Of a stretch of 13,241 bases of DNA, positions 1-6,483 are shown piece after piece; within the stretch, counting starts at the first letter, position 1, and each line of letters starts with the position of its first letter. Both the position numbers and the translations under genes were made by a program. The stretch lies in contig JAZTYY010000019.1 in the NCBI GenBank assembly GCA_045637205.1, positions 1 through 13,241 of the forward strand. The letters run 5' to 3'. The notes below the pieces were generated by a model, which saw only the letters and a program-made list of their open reading frames with translations, had not been told where the DNA came from and searched no databases. This DNA is from RGIG4608 sp045637205. GTDB taxonomy: Bacteria; Bacillota; Clostridia; Oscillospirales; CAG-272.

Positions 1-10
1 CGATCCGACT

Positions 11-86
11 TCTTTTTTTGGACGCCACTCCCCCATTGGACTGTGCTCTGCGCATTTGTGCGCAGAATCCAGTTCGCATTTTTGAC
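11..86 (+). repeat. Diverged direct repeat, copy 1
   Basis: This approximately 76-bp unit starts with a TC-T(7)-G run and ends with GCAGAATCCAGTTCGCA (62-78) plus a TTGACC tail. The second copy lies at 176-252. The 17-bp core is identical in both copies, and the flanks match with several substitutions and small gaps. No function can be assigned. Confidence 0.6.
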
Positions 87-175
87 CAAACAAACGATTG
101 CCGCTCTCGAGCAATCTTGTGGGCAAAAATAGTGCCCTTTAGGGCACCATCTGGGTGGCACCAATCGGTGTCCTG

Positions 176-252
176 TCTTTTTTGCCATCACTCCCTCATC
201 GGATTTGGCTCTGCGAACAAAGTGAAGCAGAATCCAGTTCGCAAATTCGACG
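176..252 (+). repeat. Diverged direct repeat, copy 2
   Basis: This is the second copy of the unit at 11-86. The exact shared core GCAGAATCCAGTTCGCA lies at 227-243, 165 bp after its counterpart. Both copies also share a T-run start, a CACTCCC-type segment and GCTCTGCG. It is probably an intergenic repeat family; nothing suggests coding. Confidence 0.6.
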
Positions 253-310
253 AAAGGACGTTCCGTGCTCGCATGGGAACTCCTCGGCAAAGTTACTTTG
301 CTTTTGAAAT

Positions 311-336
311 GGACCGTCGAGGACGCCGGTCCCTAC
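311..336. repeat. Solo hairpin related to the tepA MITE ends
   Basis: GGACCG (311-316) pairs with CGGTCC (327-332) around a TCGAGGACGC loop, followed by CTAC. The MITE ends near tepA have the same plan: GGGTCG, TCGAGGACG, then TCGACCC and CTAC. I read this as a lone relative of one MITE terminus. No partner end is visible nearby. Confidence 0.5.
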
Positions 337-390
337 AGAATTTCTACAGATTTTATTGGTATTGCGGCGAAGCTCTATAAAAAGTTTTTT

Positions 391-416
391 GGTTACTTTT
401 TTTCAAAAAAGTGACC
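391..416. terminator. T-rich hairpin, possible terminator or repeat
   Basis: Twelve bases (391-402, GGTTACTTTTTT) pair with 405-416 (AAAAAAGTGACC), with one G-T wobble and a minimal loop. A close relative lies at 10593-10614 preceded by the same AAAGCTTTTTGG-like lead, so this is a repeat family. It could end transcription coming from the left, but there is no separate U-tract, so the terminator role is uncertain. Confidence 0.4.
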
Positions 417-434
417 GACAAATCAAAATTTGAA
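417..434 (+). repeat. Short intergenic motif, copy a
   Basis: The 18-mer GACAAATCAAAATTTGAA recurs exactly on the minus strand at 4982-4999 and in diverged form at 6098-6115 and 6319-6337. All copies are intergenic. It is partly self-complementary (TCAAA/TTTGA). Confidence 0.55.
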
Positions 435-460
435 ACTCTACCAAACAAAGCAAATTCCAC

Positions 461-489
461 TTGACACTTGAGACATTATATATTATAAT
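461..489 (+). promoter_or_regulatory. Consensus sigma-A promoter of the U32-uppP-Toprim-comM operon
   Basis: A perfect -35 (TTGACA, 461-466) is followed after exactly 17 bp by a perfect -10 (TATAAT, 484-489). The expected start site near 496 leaves a leader of about 37 bases before the ATG at 533, with an AAAAGGA ribosome binding site (517-523). No operator-like palindrome overlaps it, which suggests strong constitutive expression (inference). Confidence 0.85.
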
Positions 490-532
490 TAAAATGATTA
501 AATATGTAATTTTATAAAAAGGAATATATAAA

Positions 533-1792
533 ATGGTTGAACTTTTATCTCCTGCTGGGAATTTTGAAAAAATGAAATCGGCACTCAATTACGGTGCGGA
601 CGCGGTATATCTTGCAGGCAACGTTTTCGGTATGAGAAGCGCTGCCGATAACTTTACAAATGACGAGCTTTATGAGGCAGTTGAATATGCTCACAATTTG
701 GGCAAAAAGGTCTATTTGACAGTTAACACAATGCCCCACGAGCACGAATATTCCGTGCTTCGCGAATATCTTACAGCACTCAAAGCCTGCCCCATTGATG
801 CCATGATCGTTGCCGATCTTGGCGTTATGGATACAATTAAAGAAATTTTGCCCGAAATGGAAATTCACGTTTCAACCCAGGCGTCCATAGTCAGCGTTGC
901 CGCCGCAAAGGCATATATTAAACTCGGCGCAAAACGTCTTGTTCTTGCGCGCGAATTGACACTTGGTGAAATTAAGAAAATAAGAGCAGGAATTCCTGAG
1001 GATATTGAGCTTGAAGCATTTGTTCACGGCTCAATGTGCGTTTCATACAGTGGCAGATGCATGCTCTCACATCACATCACAGGCAGAGATGCAAACCGTG
1101 GCGCGTGTGCTCAGCCCTGCCGTTGGAATTTCAATCTCATTGAGGAAAAGCGCCCCGACTTCCCCATTCCGATTGAGCAAAACGACCTTGGCACTTTCAT
1201 TATGTCCTCAAAAGACATGTGTACAATTGAGCATATTCCCGAACTCATTGAAGCAGGAATTAAATCATTTAAAATTGAAGGCAGAATGAAATCTGCTTAT
1301 TACACAGCCGTTGTTACCAATGCATATAGAATGGCAATTGATTCATACTATAGTAATAAGGAAAATTATACCTTTAATCCACTTTGGATGCGCGAGCTTG
1401 AATCAGTAAGCCACAGAGAATATTGCACGGGCTTCTATTTTGATTACCCAATGGATAATGCCCAGCTTACAAGCAACACGGGTTACATTCGTGAAAAGGC
1501 ATATTTTGCAATTGCTTGTGAGATGAACGAAAAGGAAAAAGAAGCGCAGGCGCGCCTTAATGAAGGCTGCAGTGACGGTCAATATTACCTCTTTATGCAA
1601 AAGAATAAATGCAAAATCGGAGATAGCGCAGAAATAATTTCTCCAAGCGAGGTGGGTAAATCACTTAACATTACCGATCTTCGCGATGAAAACGGAAACG
1701 AAATTGAATCCGCCCCCCACCCCTTTATGCATTTCTTTGTAAAAGTTCCCTTCTCTGTTAAGGTTGGAGACATTCTTCGCGCTGGAGAATAA
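533..1792 (+). CDS. Peptidase U32 family protein, TrhP-like tRNA wobble hydroxylation protein
   Basis: This 419-residue protein belongs to family U32, named as peptidases. Its best-studied Bacillota/E. coli members of this length (YrrO/TrhP, YegQ) take part in making 5-hydroxyuridine at tRNA position 34. The start VELLSPAGN and the segment from residue 161, EAFVHGSMCVSYSGRCMLS, fit the U32 signature exactly. Cysteines at 169, 176, 192 and 230 match the spacing of the iron-sulfur-binding cysteines known from the related UbiU, so a 4Fe-4S cluster is likely (inference). There is no signal peptide, so it should be cytoplasmic. The start is set by AAAAGGA at 517-523, ten bases before the ATG. It is the first gene of a four-gene operon, 33 bp before uppP. 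Which U32 subfamily it belongs to is not certain from reading alone; true protease activity is doubtful for the family. Confidence 0.88.
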   Translation: MVELLSPAGNFEKMKSALNYGADAVYLAGNVFGMRSAADNFTNDELYEAVEYAHNLGKKVYLTVNTMPHEHEYSVLREYLTALKACPIDAMIVADLGVMDTIKEILPEMEIHVSTQASIVSVAAAKAYIKLGAKRLVLARELTLGEIKKIRAGIPEDIELEAFVHGSMCVSYSGRCMLSHHITGRDANRGACAQPCRWNFNLIEEKRPDFPIPIEQNDLGTFIMSSKDMCTIEHIPELIEAGIKSFKIEGRMKSAYYTAVVTNAYRMAIDSYYSNKENYTFNPLWMRELESVSHREYCTGFYFDYPMDNAQLTSNTGYIREKAYFAIACEMNEKEKEAQARLNEGCSDGQYYLFMQKNKCKIGDSAEIISPSEVGKSLNITDLRDENGNEIESAPHPFMHFFVKVPFSVKVGDILRAGE

Positions 1793-1825
1793 TTCTCTCT
1801 AATAACTTTTATTTTAAGGAGAAAT

Positions 1826-2731
1826 ATGTTTATTTTTGAACTTATTAAAGCTATATTTTTAGGCATCATCGAAGGAATCACAGAATGGCTGCCAATAAGC
1901 TCTACAGGACACATTATTTTATTTGATGAATTTTTCCCCTTGACTGTTGGCAAGGAAATTCACCCCGACTTTCCATCTGAATTCATGTCGATGTTCGAGG
2001 TTGTTATTCAACTTGGAGCAATAATGGCAGTTGTGGTAACGTTTTGGAATCAGCTTTGGCCTTTTTCAAAAAAGAAAAGTTCCCTTGAAAAAAAGGGCAT
2101 TTGGCAAACGTGGTTCAAGGTTGCCATAGCCTCAATCCCTGCTGCAATAGTTGGCATTGTATTGGACAAAATTATAGAAAACACAACGGGCAAGGATATA
2201 GACGGCTGGCTCTATAACGGCACGGTTGTGTCAATTATGCTAATAGTTTACGGTATTTTGTTCATCATTATTGAGAAGAGAAATACACACAAAGCTCCCA
2301 AAATTACAGAAATTTCTCAAATTTCATATAAATATGCCTTTTTGATGGGCGTTTTTCAAATGCTTGCAATAATACCCGGCACGTCCCGTTCAGGCGCAAC
2401 CATTCTTGGCGCAATATTGATTGGATTTTCACGCACCTGCGGTGCTGAATTTTCATTCTTTATGGGAATTCCTGCAATGGTCGGCGGCTCTTTAATTAAA
2501 GCACTCGGCTTTGTTAAATTTATCGGTGGGGACAATTCTACCGGTGAAGCGTTAAGCGTTCCAATAGAGGCTTGGCTGATACTTGCTGTAGCAACGGTAG
2601 TAGCCTTTGCCGTATCCATGATTGCAATTAAGTTCCTTATGAATTTTGTGAAAAAGCATTCGTTCGCACCGTTTGGCGTTTATAGAATAATCCTCGGTGC
2701 AATAGTTTTGATATATTTTTTAGTTAGATAA
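1826..2731 (+). CDS. uppP: Undecaprenyl-diphosphate phosphatase UppP (BacA)
   Basis: This integral membrane phosphatase turns undecaprenyl pyrophosphate into the monophosphate lipid carrier used for peptidoglycan and other wall polymers; extra activity gives bacitracin resistance. Both family motifs are intact. The first is GIIEGITEWLPISSTGH at residues 13-29, with the paired glutamates E16 and E20 and the PISSTGH box ending in H29. The second is PGTSRSGAT at 184-192, with the catalytic arginine R188. The protein is 301 residues, slightly longer than the approximately 270-residue E. coli enzyme, with a charged loop near residues 80-95 and hydrophobic helices throughout. A clear AAGGAGA site (1816-1822) precedes the ATG. 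Second in the operon, 24 bp before the next start. No odd residues seen. Confidence 0.95.
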   Translation: MFIFELIKAIFLGIIEGITEWLPISSTGHIILFDEFFPLTVGKEIHPDFPSEFMSMFEVVIQLGAIMAVVVTFWNQLWPFSKKKSSLEKKGIWQTWFKVAIASIPAAIVGIVLDKIIENTTGKDIDGWLYNGTVVSIMLIVYGILFIIIEKRNTHKAPKITEISQISYKYAFLMGVFQMLAIIPGTSRSGATILGAILIGFSRTCGAEFSFFMGIPAMVGGSLIKALGFVKFIGGDNSTGEALSVPIEAWLILAVATVVAFAVSMIAIKFLMNFVKKHSFAPFGVYRIILGAIVLIYFLVR

Positions 2732-2755
2732 ATCACTTTTAGCTTGGAGAATGAA

Positions 2756-3364
2756 ATGGAAAAATTGAAAATTGCTTACCCCATAATTGTTGAGGGTAAA
2801 TATGACAAAATCAAGCTCCAAGCTGTTTGCGAGGGGTTGATAATTAAAACCGACGGCTTTGGAATATTTAAAAAAGAGGAAAAGTCAGCCCTTATTAGAA
2901 CACTTGCAAAAAATGGCCCAATAATCGTCCTCACCGACAGTGACGGTGGTGGCAAGGTCATTCGTTCACACGTGTCGTCCATCGTTCCAAAGGACAAATT
3001 GATTCAGCTTTACATTCCAAAAATCGAAGGCAAGGAAAAGCGCAAGAGTGAGCCCTCAAAGGAAGGTACTCTCGGTGTTGAGGGAATGGAAAACGAGCTT
3101 TTGTATAAGCTCCTTGAACCATTTTCAAGCACTTCCAACGTGGAGGCAAACGAAAAACTACAAAAAATAGCCGAAAATCCACTTTCAAAAGTAGATTTCT
3201 TTATAGATGGACTCACCGGTGCTGAAAATTCATCTTTCAAACGAGATGAATTAGCCCAAAAATTTGATCTCCCAAGGGATATGACGCCAAATGCTCTTCT
3301 TGAAGCGCTCAAGGTGGTTGCAACCTACGAAGAATACCTTGAGGCTGTAGGAAGAAAACAATAA
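2756..3364 (+). CDS. Toprim protein related to ribonuclease M5
   Basis: The 202-residue protein has an N-terminal Toprim fold: VEGKYDK with glutamate E13, then VLTDSDGGGKVIR with D61 and D63, the metal-binding residues. It continues with a KEGTLGVEGMENELLYKLLE stretch that parallels the RGIGVEHA region of RNase M5 (RnmV), the nuclease that matures 5S rRNA precursors on ribosomal protein L18. The C-terminal approximately 60 residues (FFIDGLTGAENSSFKRDEL onward) look like the helical domain of such proteins. The ORF can be extended to TTG 2744, but GGAG at 2746-2749 lies six bases before ATG 2756, so I chose the ATG. In Bacillus rnmV sits next to ksgA; here it is third in an operon with uppP and comM, so orthology is likely but not proven. 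Confidence 0.8.
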   Translation: MEKLKIAYPIIVEGKYDKIKLQAVCEGLIIKTDGFGIFKKEEKSALIRTLAKNGPIIVLTDSDGGGKVIRSHVSSIVPKDKLIQLYIPKIEGKEKRKSEPSKEGTLGVEGMENELLYKLLEPFSSTSNVEANEKLQKIAENPLSKVDFFIDGLTGAENSSFKRDELAQKFDLPRDMTPNALLEALKVVATYEEYLEAVGRKQ

Positions 3365-3383
3365 TCAACGTTGGAGGATAATT

Positions 3384-4928
3384 ATGTACTCTAAAATATA
3401 TAGCGCAGGCATTACGGGAATTGACGGATTTATTGTCACCGTTGAATGCTCAGCAAGAAACAAAATACCCTCATTCGACCTTGTCGGTTTGCCCGATATG
3501 GCAGTTAAAGAGGCAAAGGAGCGCGTAAGAAACGCGTGCGCGAATAGCGGAATTCAATTCCCCGTTGCAGCACTCACCGTAAATCTCGCGCCCGCGGACA
3601 AAAAGAAGGAGGGCTCGGCACTCGACTTGCCCATTCTTTTGTCAATTTTGCACGCAGGCTCAGTAATTCATCCCGATACAGACCTTTCTCACAAGTGCTT
3701 TGTGGGTGAGCTTTCCCTTTCGGGTGAGATAAGAGCCGTTCGCGGCGCACTTTCAATGTGTGTTGCAGCAAGAGATTCAGGATTTACAGAATTCTACGTT
3801 CCCTCGGTCAATGCCGAAGAAGCGGCGGCAGTTGAAGGAATAAGTGTAATCCCCGTGGAAAATATTTCCGACCTCGTTCATCACTTGAACGGTGGGTTTG
3901 AAATGCCGGCACTTGAATACGATACAGCAAAATTCAAACAAAGCGTGCGCTCATATCCAATAGATTTTTCAGACGTTAAAGGACAAGCTCTTGCAAAAAG
4001 AGCTATGGAAATAGCTGCGGCAGGTGGTCATAATATTCTTTTAATTGGCCCTCCCGGTACGGGTAAATCAATGCTTGCAAAACGTTTGCCAACGATTTTG
4101 CCCCCTCTCACCTTTGACGAGGCAATTGAAAGCACAAAGGTGTACTCAATCGCAGGTGGACTCAAAAACGGTGAGTCACTTCTCTATTCCCGTCCCTTCC
4201 GTTCACCACACCACACAATGAGTGCGGTTAGCCTTGTCGGTGGAGGAGCAAATCCTGCTCCAGGTGAGGTTTCCTTGGCACACAATGGCGTACTTTTTCT
4301 TGACGAGCTTCCTGAGTTTCCAAAGCAAGTTACGGACACCCTCCGTCAACCTCTTGAGGACGGTAAGGTGACAATTACAAGAGCTCTTGCAAAGGTGACC
4401 TTCCCCTGTAACTTTATGCTCGTTGCGGCAATGAATCCCTGCCGTTGCGGATATTTCGGCCATCCCACAAAGGAATGTACCTGTAAGCCCGACGACGTAA
4501 AGCGTTACATTTCAAGAATTAGTGGGCCCTTGCTTGATAGAATTGATATTCAAATTGAGCTTCCCTCTCTTACATATACCGAAATTTCATCAAATACCGA
4601 GATTGGTGAGCGCAGTGAGGTAATTCGCGAGCGCGTAACCGAGGCAAGAAATTTTGCAATTGAAAGAATGAAAAAAGCACGATATAAGCCTCGTGCAAAT
4701 GCTAATCTTGACGCAGCGCAAATCAAAAAATTCTGCCCACTTGACGATGGCGCAAATATGATTTTGAAGAGCGCATATGATAATCTTGGTCTTTCAGCAC
4801 GCGGATACGATAGAGTTTTGCGCGTGGCAAGAACCATTGCTGACCTTGATAAAAGTGAAATAATCCAAGCACAACATATAGCCGAAGCAATCCAGCTTCG
4901 CTCCCTCGATAAGAAGTATTGGGGGTAA
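3384..4928 (+). CDS. comM: YifB/ComM family Mg-chelatase-like AAA+ ATPase
   Basis: At 514 residues it has the full family layout. An N-terminal ChlI-type domain (about 1-180, starting MYSKIYSAGITGIDGFIV) precedes an AAA+ core with Walker A GPPGTGKS at 222-229 and Walker B VLFLDE ending in D307-E308. A cysteine quartet (C353, C355, C365, C367) in NPCRCGYFGHPTKECTC follows, then the SGPLLDRID segment (R386) and a C-terminal Mg_chelatase_C helical domain (about 405-505). In other bacteria ComM is a hexameric helicase that extends branch migration during natural transformation; in Clostridia a broader recombination role is usual (inference). A GGAGG site (3373-3377) fixes the ATG. Last gene of the operon, followed by a strong terminator. 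All motifs intact. Confidence 0.93.
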   Translation: MYSKIYSAGITGIDGFIVTVECSARNKIPSFDLVGLPDMAVKEAKERVRNACANSGIQFPVAALTVNLAPADKKKEGSALDLPILLSILHAGSVIHPDTDLSHKCFVGELSLSGEIRAVRGALSMCVAARDSGFTEFYVPSVNAEEAAAVEGISVIPVENISDLVHHLNGGFEMPALEYDTAKFKQSVRSYPIDFSDVKGQALAKRAMEIAAAGGHNILLIGPPGTGKSMLAKRLPTILPPLTFDEAIESTKVYSIAGGLKNGESLLYSRPFRSPHHTMSAVSLVGGGANPAPGEVSLAHNGVLFLDELPEFPKQVTDTLRQPLEDGKVTITRALAKVTFPCNFMLVAAMNPCRCGYFGHPTKECTCKPDDVKRYISRISGPLLDRIDIQIELPSLTYTEISSNTEIGERSEVIRERVTEARNFAIERMKKARYKPRANANLDAAQIKKFCPLDDGANMILKSAYDNLGLSARGYDRVLRVARTIADLDKSEIIQAQHIAEAIQLRSLDKKYWG

Positions 4929-4939
4929 ATTGATATAGA

Positions 4940-4973
4940 AAAAGCGGAGAAAAGTCATCTTTTTTCCGCTTTT
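4940..4973. terminator. Intrinsic terminator after comM
   Basis: Fifteen bases at 4940-4954 (AAAAGCGGAGAAAAG) pair with 4959-4973, with a single G-T wobble and a TCAT loop. The 3' arm ends in TTTT followed by GTTT. The A-run on the 5' side means it could also stop transcription from the right. It lies 11 bases after the comM stop and closes the U32-uppP-Toprim-comM operon. Confidence 0.88.
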
Positions 4974-4981
4974 GTTTACAC

Positions 4982-4999
4982 TTCAAATTTTGATTTGTC
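4982..4999 (-). repeat. Short intergenic motif, copy b
   Basis: On the minus strand this is an exact copy of the 18-mer GACAAATCAAAATTTGAA at 417-434. It lies between the comM terminator and the left arm of the tepA inverted repeat. Confidence 0.6.
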
Positions 5000-5022
5000 T
5001 ATTAGTTACTTTTATTGAACAA

Positions 5023-5160
5023 CGGGTCGTCGAGGACGTCGACCCCTACGGTTTGTAAGTTGATTTTTGCTAATTTATAGCCATTTTAATAGCAATATGG
5101 CTATTATACAACTTAAAAATTACCACAATCATTGTAGGGGTCGACGTCCCCGACGACCCG
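5023..5160 (+). mobile_element. MITE-like element, left copy
   Basis: A 138-bp noncoding element whose first and last 27 bases are inverted repeats of one another with one mismatch (CGGGTCGTCGAGGACG start, matching CGACGACCCG end). Each end is itself a small hairpin (GGGTCG/CGACCC). Inside, ATAGCCAT and ATGGCTAT pair around 5078-5105, so the RNA or single strand could fold nearly end to end. It encodes no protein and fits a nonautonomous miniature element. The bases AA before and TT after may extend the terminal repeats. No clear target-site duplication is visible. Confidence 0.75.
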
Positions 5161-5208
5161 TTACAAAGGCAAACTAATTTTTAAACTCACCCATAAATCC
5201 CAATTTAT
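5023..5208 (+). repeat. Left arm of the 186-bp inverted repeat around tepA
   Basis: The reverse complement of 5888-6074 matches this whole stretch with four substitutions and one single-base indel (a run of five T here, six in the partner). Three substitutions lie in the outer 27 bases and one near 5150; the 100-odd bases between are identical. The arm is a 138-bp MITE-like part (5023-5160) plus 48 bp (5161-5208) reaching to 29 bases before the tepA start codon. Similarity stops sharply at both boundaries. Confidence 0.95.
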
Positions 5209-5237
5209 CTACATAACCAAGAAATCAGGAGAATAAT

Positions 5238-5891
5238 ATGAGTGAAACTAAAGAAATAAAGGAGCTTGGAACAAGCACTGAGGCAGCAAAGGAAAGCGGA
5301 ATACAGGTTTTAACTATAATCGGTCAAATTGAGGGACATTACATTAACGACCAAAACCAAAAAACAACGAAATACGAGCATATTGTTCCTTTGCTTGTTG
5401 CAATGGAGCAGAGTGAGGACGTGAAGGGTGTTTTGATAGTCCTCAATACTATGGGTGGTGACGTTGAGGCAGGGCTTGGTATTGCTGAGATGATTGCTTC
5501 AATGACAAAGCCGACGGTATCACTCGTTATAGGTGGCTCTCACTCAATAGGAGTACCCCTTGCCGTTAGTGCCAAGCATTCGTTTATTGTGCCGAGTGCG
5601 ACGATGACAATTCATCCCGTTCGCGTGAACGGACTTGTAGTCGGTGCGCCACAGACCTATAATTATTTTGCCGATATGCAAAAGAGAATTGTAAATTTCA
5701 TTTGCCGACATTCAAACGCAACCGAAGAAAGCATAAACGAGATGATGATGCGCCCCGACATGCTCGCAACCGACGTTGGCACAGTTCTTGAGGGCAGAGA
5801 AGCCGTCGCGTGCGGACTTATTGACGAAATCGGTGGGCTGAGTGATGCACTTAAAACACTAAAGTATATGATAGAAAACAAAAATCAATAA
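5238..5891 (+). CDS. tepA: ClpP-fold serine protease, TepA-like
   Basis: The 217-residue protein has the ClpP/crotonase fold seen in the TepA family (translocation-enhancing protein of Bacillus), thought to degrade or process peptides at or near the membrane. Visible landmarks are the substrate-strand motif NTMGGDVEAGL (70-80), the nucleophile in GGSHSIG (S103), the catalytic histidine in TIHPVR (H126) and a late LATDVGTVLEGREAVACGLID segment with the likely third residue. There is no signal peptide or transmembrane helix. AGGAGA (5227-5232) sits five bases before the ATG. It is a lone gene, boxed by near-identical inverted repeats; its stop codon (5889-5891) lies inside the right arm. I see no clear promoter; one would have to lie in the left arm or the 29 unique bases after it. 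Exact substrate unknown. Confidence 0.9.
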   Translation: MSETKEIKELGTSTEAAKESGIQVLTIIGQIEGHYINDQNQKTTKYEHIVPLLVAMEQSEDVKGVLIVLNTMGGDVEAGLGIAEMIASMTKPTVSLVIGGSHSIGVPLAVSAKHSFIVPSATMTIHPVRVNGLVVGAPQTYNYFADMQKRIVNFICRHSNATEESINEMMMRPDMLATDVGTVLEGREAVACGLIDEIGGLSDALKTLKYMIENKNQ

Positions 5892-6074
5892 ATTGGGATT
5901 TATGGGTGAGTTTAAAAAATTAGTTTGCCTTTGTAACGGGTCGTCGAGGACGTCGACCCCTACAATGATTGTGGTAATTTTTAAGTTGTATAATAGCCAT
6001 ATTGCTATTAAAATGGCTATAAATTAGCAAAAATCAACTTACAAACCGTGGGGGTCGACGCCCCCGACGACCCG
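5888..6074 (-). repeat. Right arm of the inverted repeat around tepA
   Basis: This is the mirror copy of 5023-5208, 187 bp long. The inner 49 bp (5888-5936) include the tepA stop codon and a small ATAAAT/ATTTAT hairpin (5888-5903); the outer 138 bp are the second MITE copy. Because the arms are mirror images, any promoter or terminator in one is also present, pointing the other way, in the other. Confidence 0.95.
5937..6074 (-). mobile_element. MITE-like element, right copy (inverted)
   Basis: The 138-bp element is inverted relative to the copy at 5023-5160. The outer terminus has three changes that make it more GC-rich (GGGGTCGACGCCCCCGACG); the interior is identical. A TATAAT at 5989-5994 reads toward dnaA but lacks a good -35, so I do not call it a promoter. 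Confidence 0.75.
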
Positions 6075-6097
6075 CCTATAAATAAAACTAACTCCCC

Positions 6098-6115
6098 GAC
6101 AAATCAAATTTAGAA
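6098..6115 (+). repeat. Short intergenic motif, copy c
   Basis: GACAAATCAAATTTAGAA, a diverged form of the motif at 417-434, lies 24 bases beyond the right inverted-repeat arm. The counterpart at 4982-4999 lies a similar distance outside the left arm and on the opposite strand, so the pair also faces each other. Confidence 0.45.
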
Positions 6116-6146
6116 ATTAAAATTTATAGATTGAGTATAAACTCTT

Positions 6147-6295
6147 GCCTCCCTCCGAGAGGGAGGTGTTACCGAAGGTGACGAAGGGAGCCTGCGAAAT
6201 TATAGAAAATATCTCTCCATATCACGAGTAATAACGATAAAATCTCGCACTCTCCTCCACCCGACTTCGTCGGGAGCCCCCTCTCGGAGGGAGCC
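6147..6295. mobile_element. Second MITE-like repeat with CTCCCTCCGAGAGGG ends
   Basis: A 149-bp noncoding element starts with GCCTCCCTCCGAGAGGG (6147-6163) and ends with the inverted counterpart at 6279-6295, one mismatch in 17. Near each end are hairpins: CCTCCCT/AGGGAGG and GTTACC-GAA-GGTGAC on the left, CCCGA-CTTCG-TCGGG (6260-6274) on the right. The sequence type resembles high-copy intergenic repeats familiar from gut clostridia. No ORF. It lies between tepA and the dnaA promoter, about 140 bp before the -10. Confidence 0.7.
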
Positions 6296-6410
6296 TATTT
6301 TCACATTTCAAACTAACCAACAAATCAAAATTCAAATCACCAACCCGTAGGGGCGCACTGTATGCAAGCGCTTTAAAATGTAAATAAATTGTAAATTTTG
6401 GTTGCTGTTG
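6296..6410. other. Repeat fragments before the dnaA promoter
   Basis: The stretch holds the diverged motif AACAAATCAAAATTCAAAT (6319-6337, copy d) and a lone piece CCCGTAGGGGCGCACTGTAT (6344-6363) that looks like one end of a CCCTAC-type repeat, with GCA/TGC and GCGC pairing inside. No gene and no DnaA-box-like sequence is seen. Confidence 0.45.
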
Positions 6411-6430
6411 GTGTAAAAATGTGATATATA

Positions 6431-6439
6431 TGGTATAAT
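6431..6439 (+). promoter_or_regulatory. Extended -10 promoter of dnaA
   Basis: TGGTATAAT gives an extended -10 (TG-N-TATAAT, hexamer 6434-6439). A good -35 at 16-18 bp is missing; TTGGTG lies 20 bp upstream. The predicted leader is about 115 bases, AT-rich and then crossing a GTGCGCAC-type alternating block. The remB promoter (11230-11238) has the same TGGTATAAT core. No DnaA box overlaps it, unlike the autoregulated dnaA promoters of many bacteria. Confidence 0.6.
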
Positions 6440-6483
6440 TGCATTGTTATATATAATTATATTAAATATATATTTTATTATCG

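Larger units (their letters stand above)
1..460. other. Gene-free repeat-rich region left of the U32 operon
   Basis: I see no credible gene here. The stretch is a patchwork of short repeats: two diverged copies of an approximately 76-bp unit (11-86 and 176-252), a perfect GTGCCCT/AGGGCAC hairpin (132-147), a hairpin resembling the ends of the MITE near tepA (311-332), a T-rich hairpin (391-416) and the motif GACAAATCAAAATTTGAA (417-434). An open frame at 18-380 exists, but it simply runs through the repeats and shows the same peptide (QNPVRxFD) twice because the DNA unit is repeated. The region may hold the terminator of a gene beyond the left edge. Confidence 0.6.

Noticed and set aside
18..380. 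Open frame of 120 codons on + strand
   Set aside because: It runs through repeats and hairpins, has no ribosome binding site and repeats the peptide QNPVRxFD only because the DNA repeats. No recognisable domain.
545..868. 107-codon minus-strand open frame
   Set aside because: Antisense shadow of the U32 gene, with no ribosome binding site or recognisable domain.
5966..5994. Outward promoter in the right tepA arm toward dnaA
   Set aside because: TATAAT is present at 5989-5994, but no acceptable -35 lies 16-18 bp upstream (TTGTGG is only 14 bp away).
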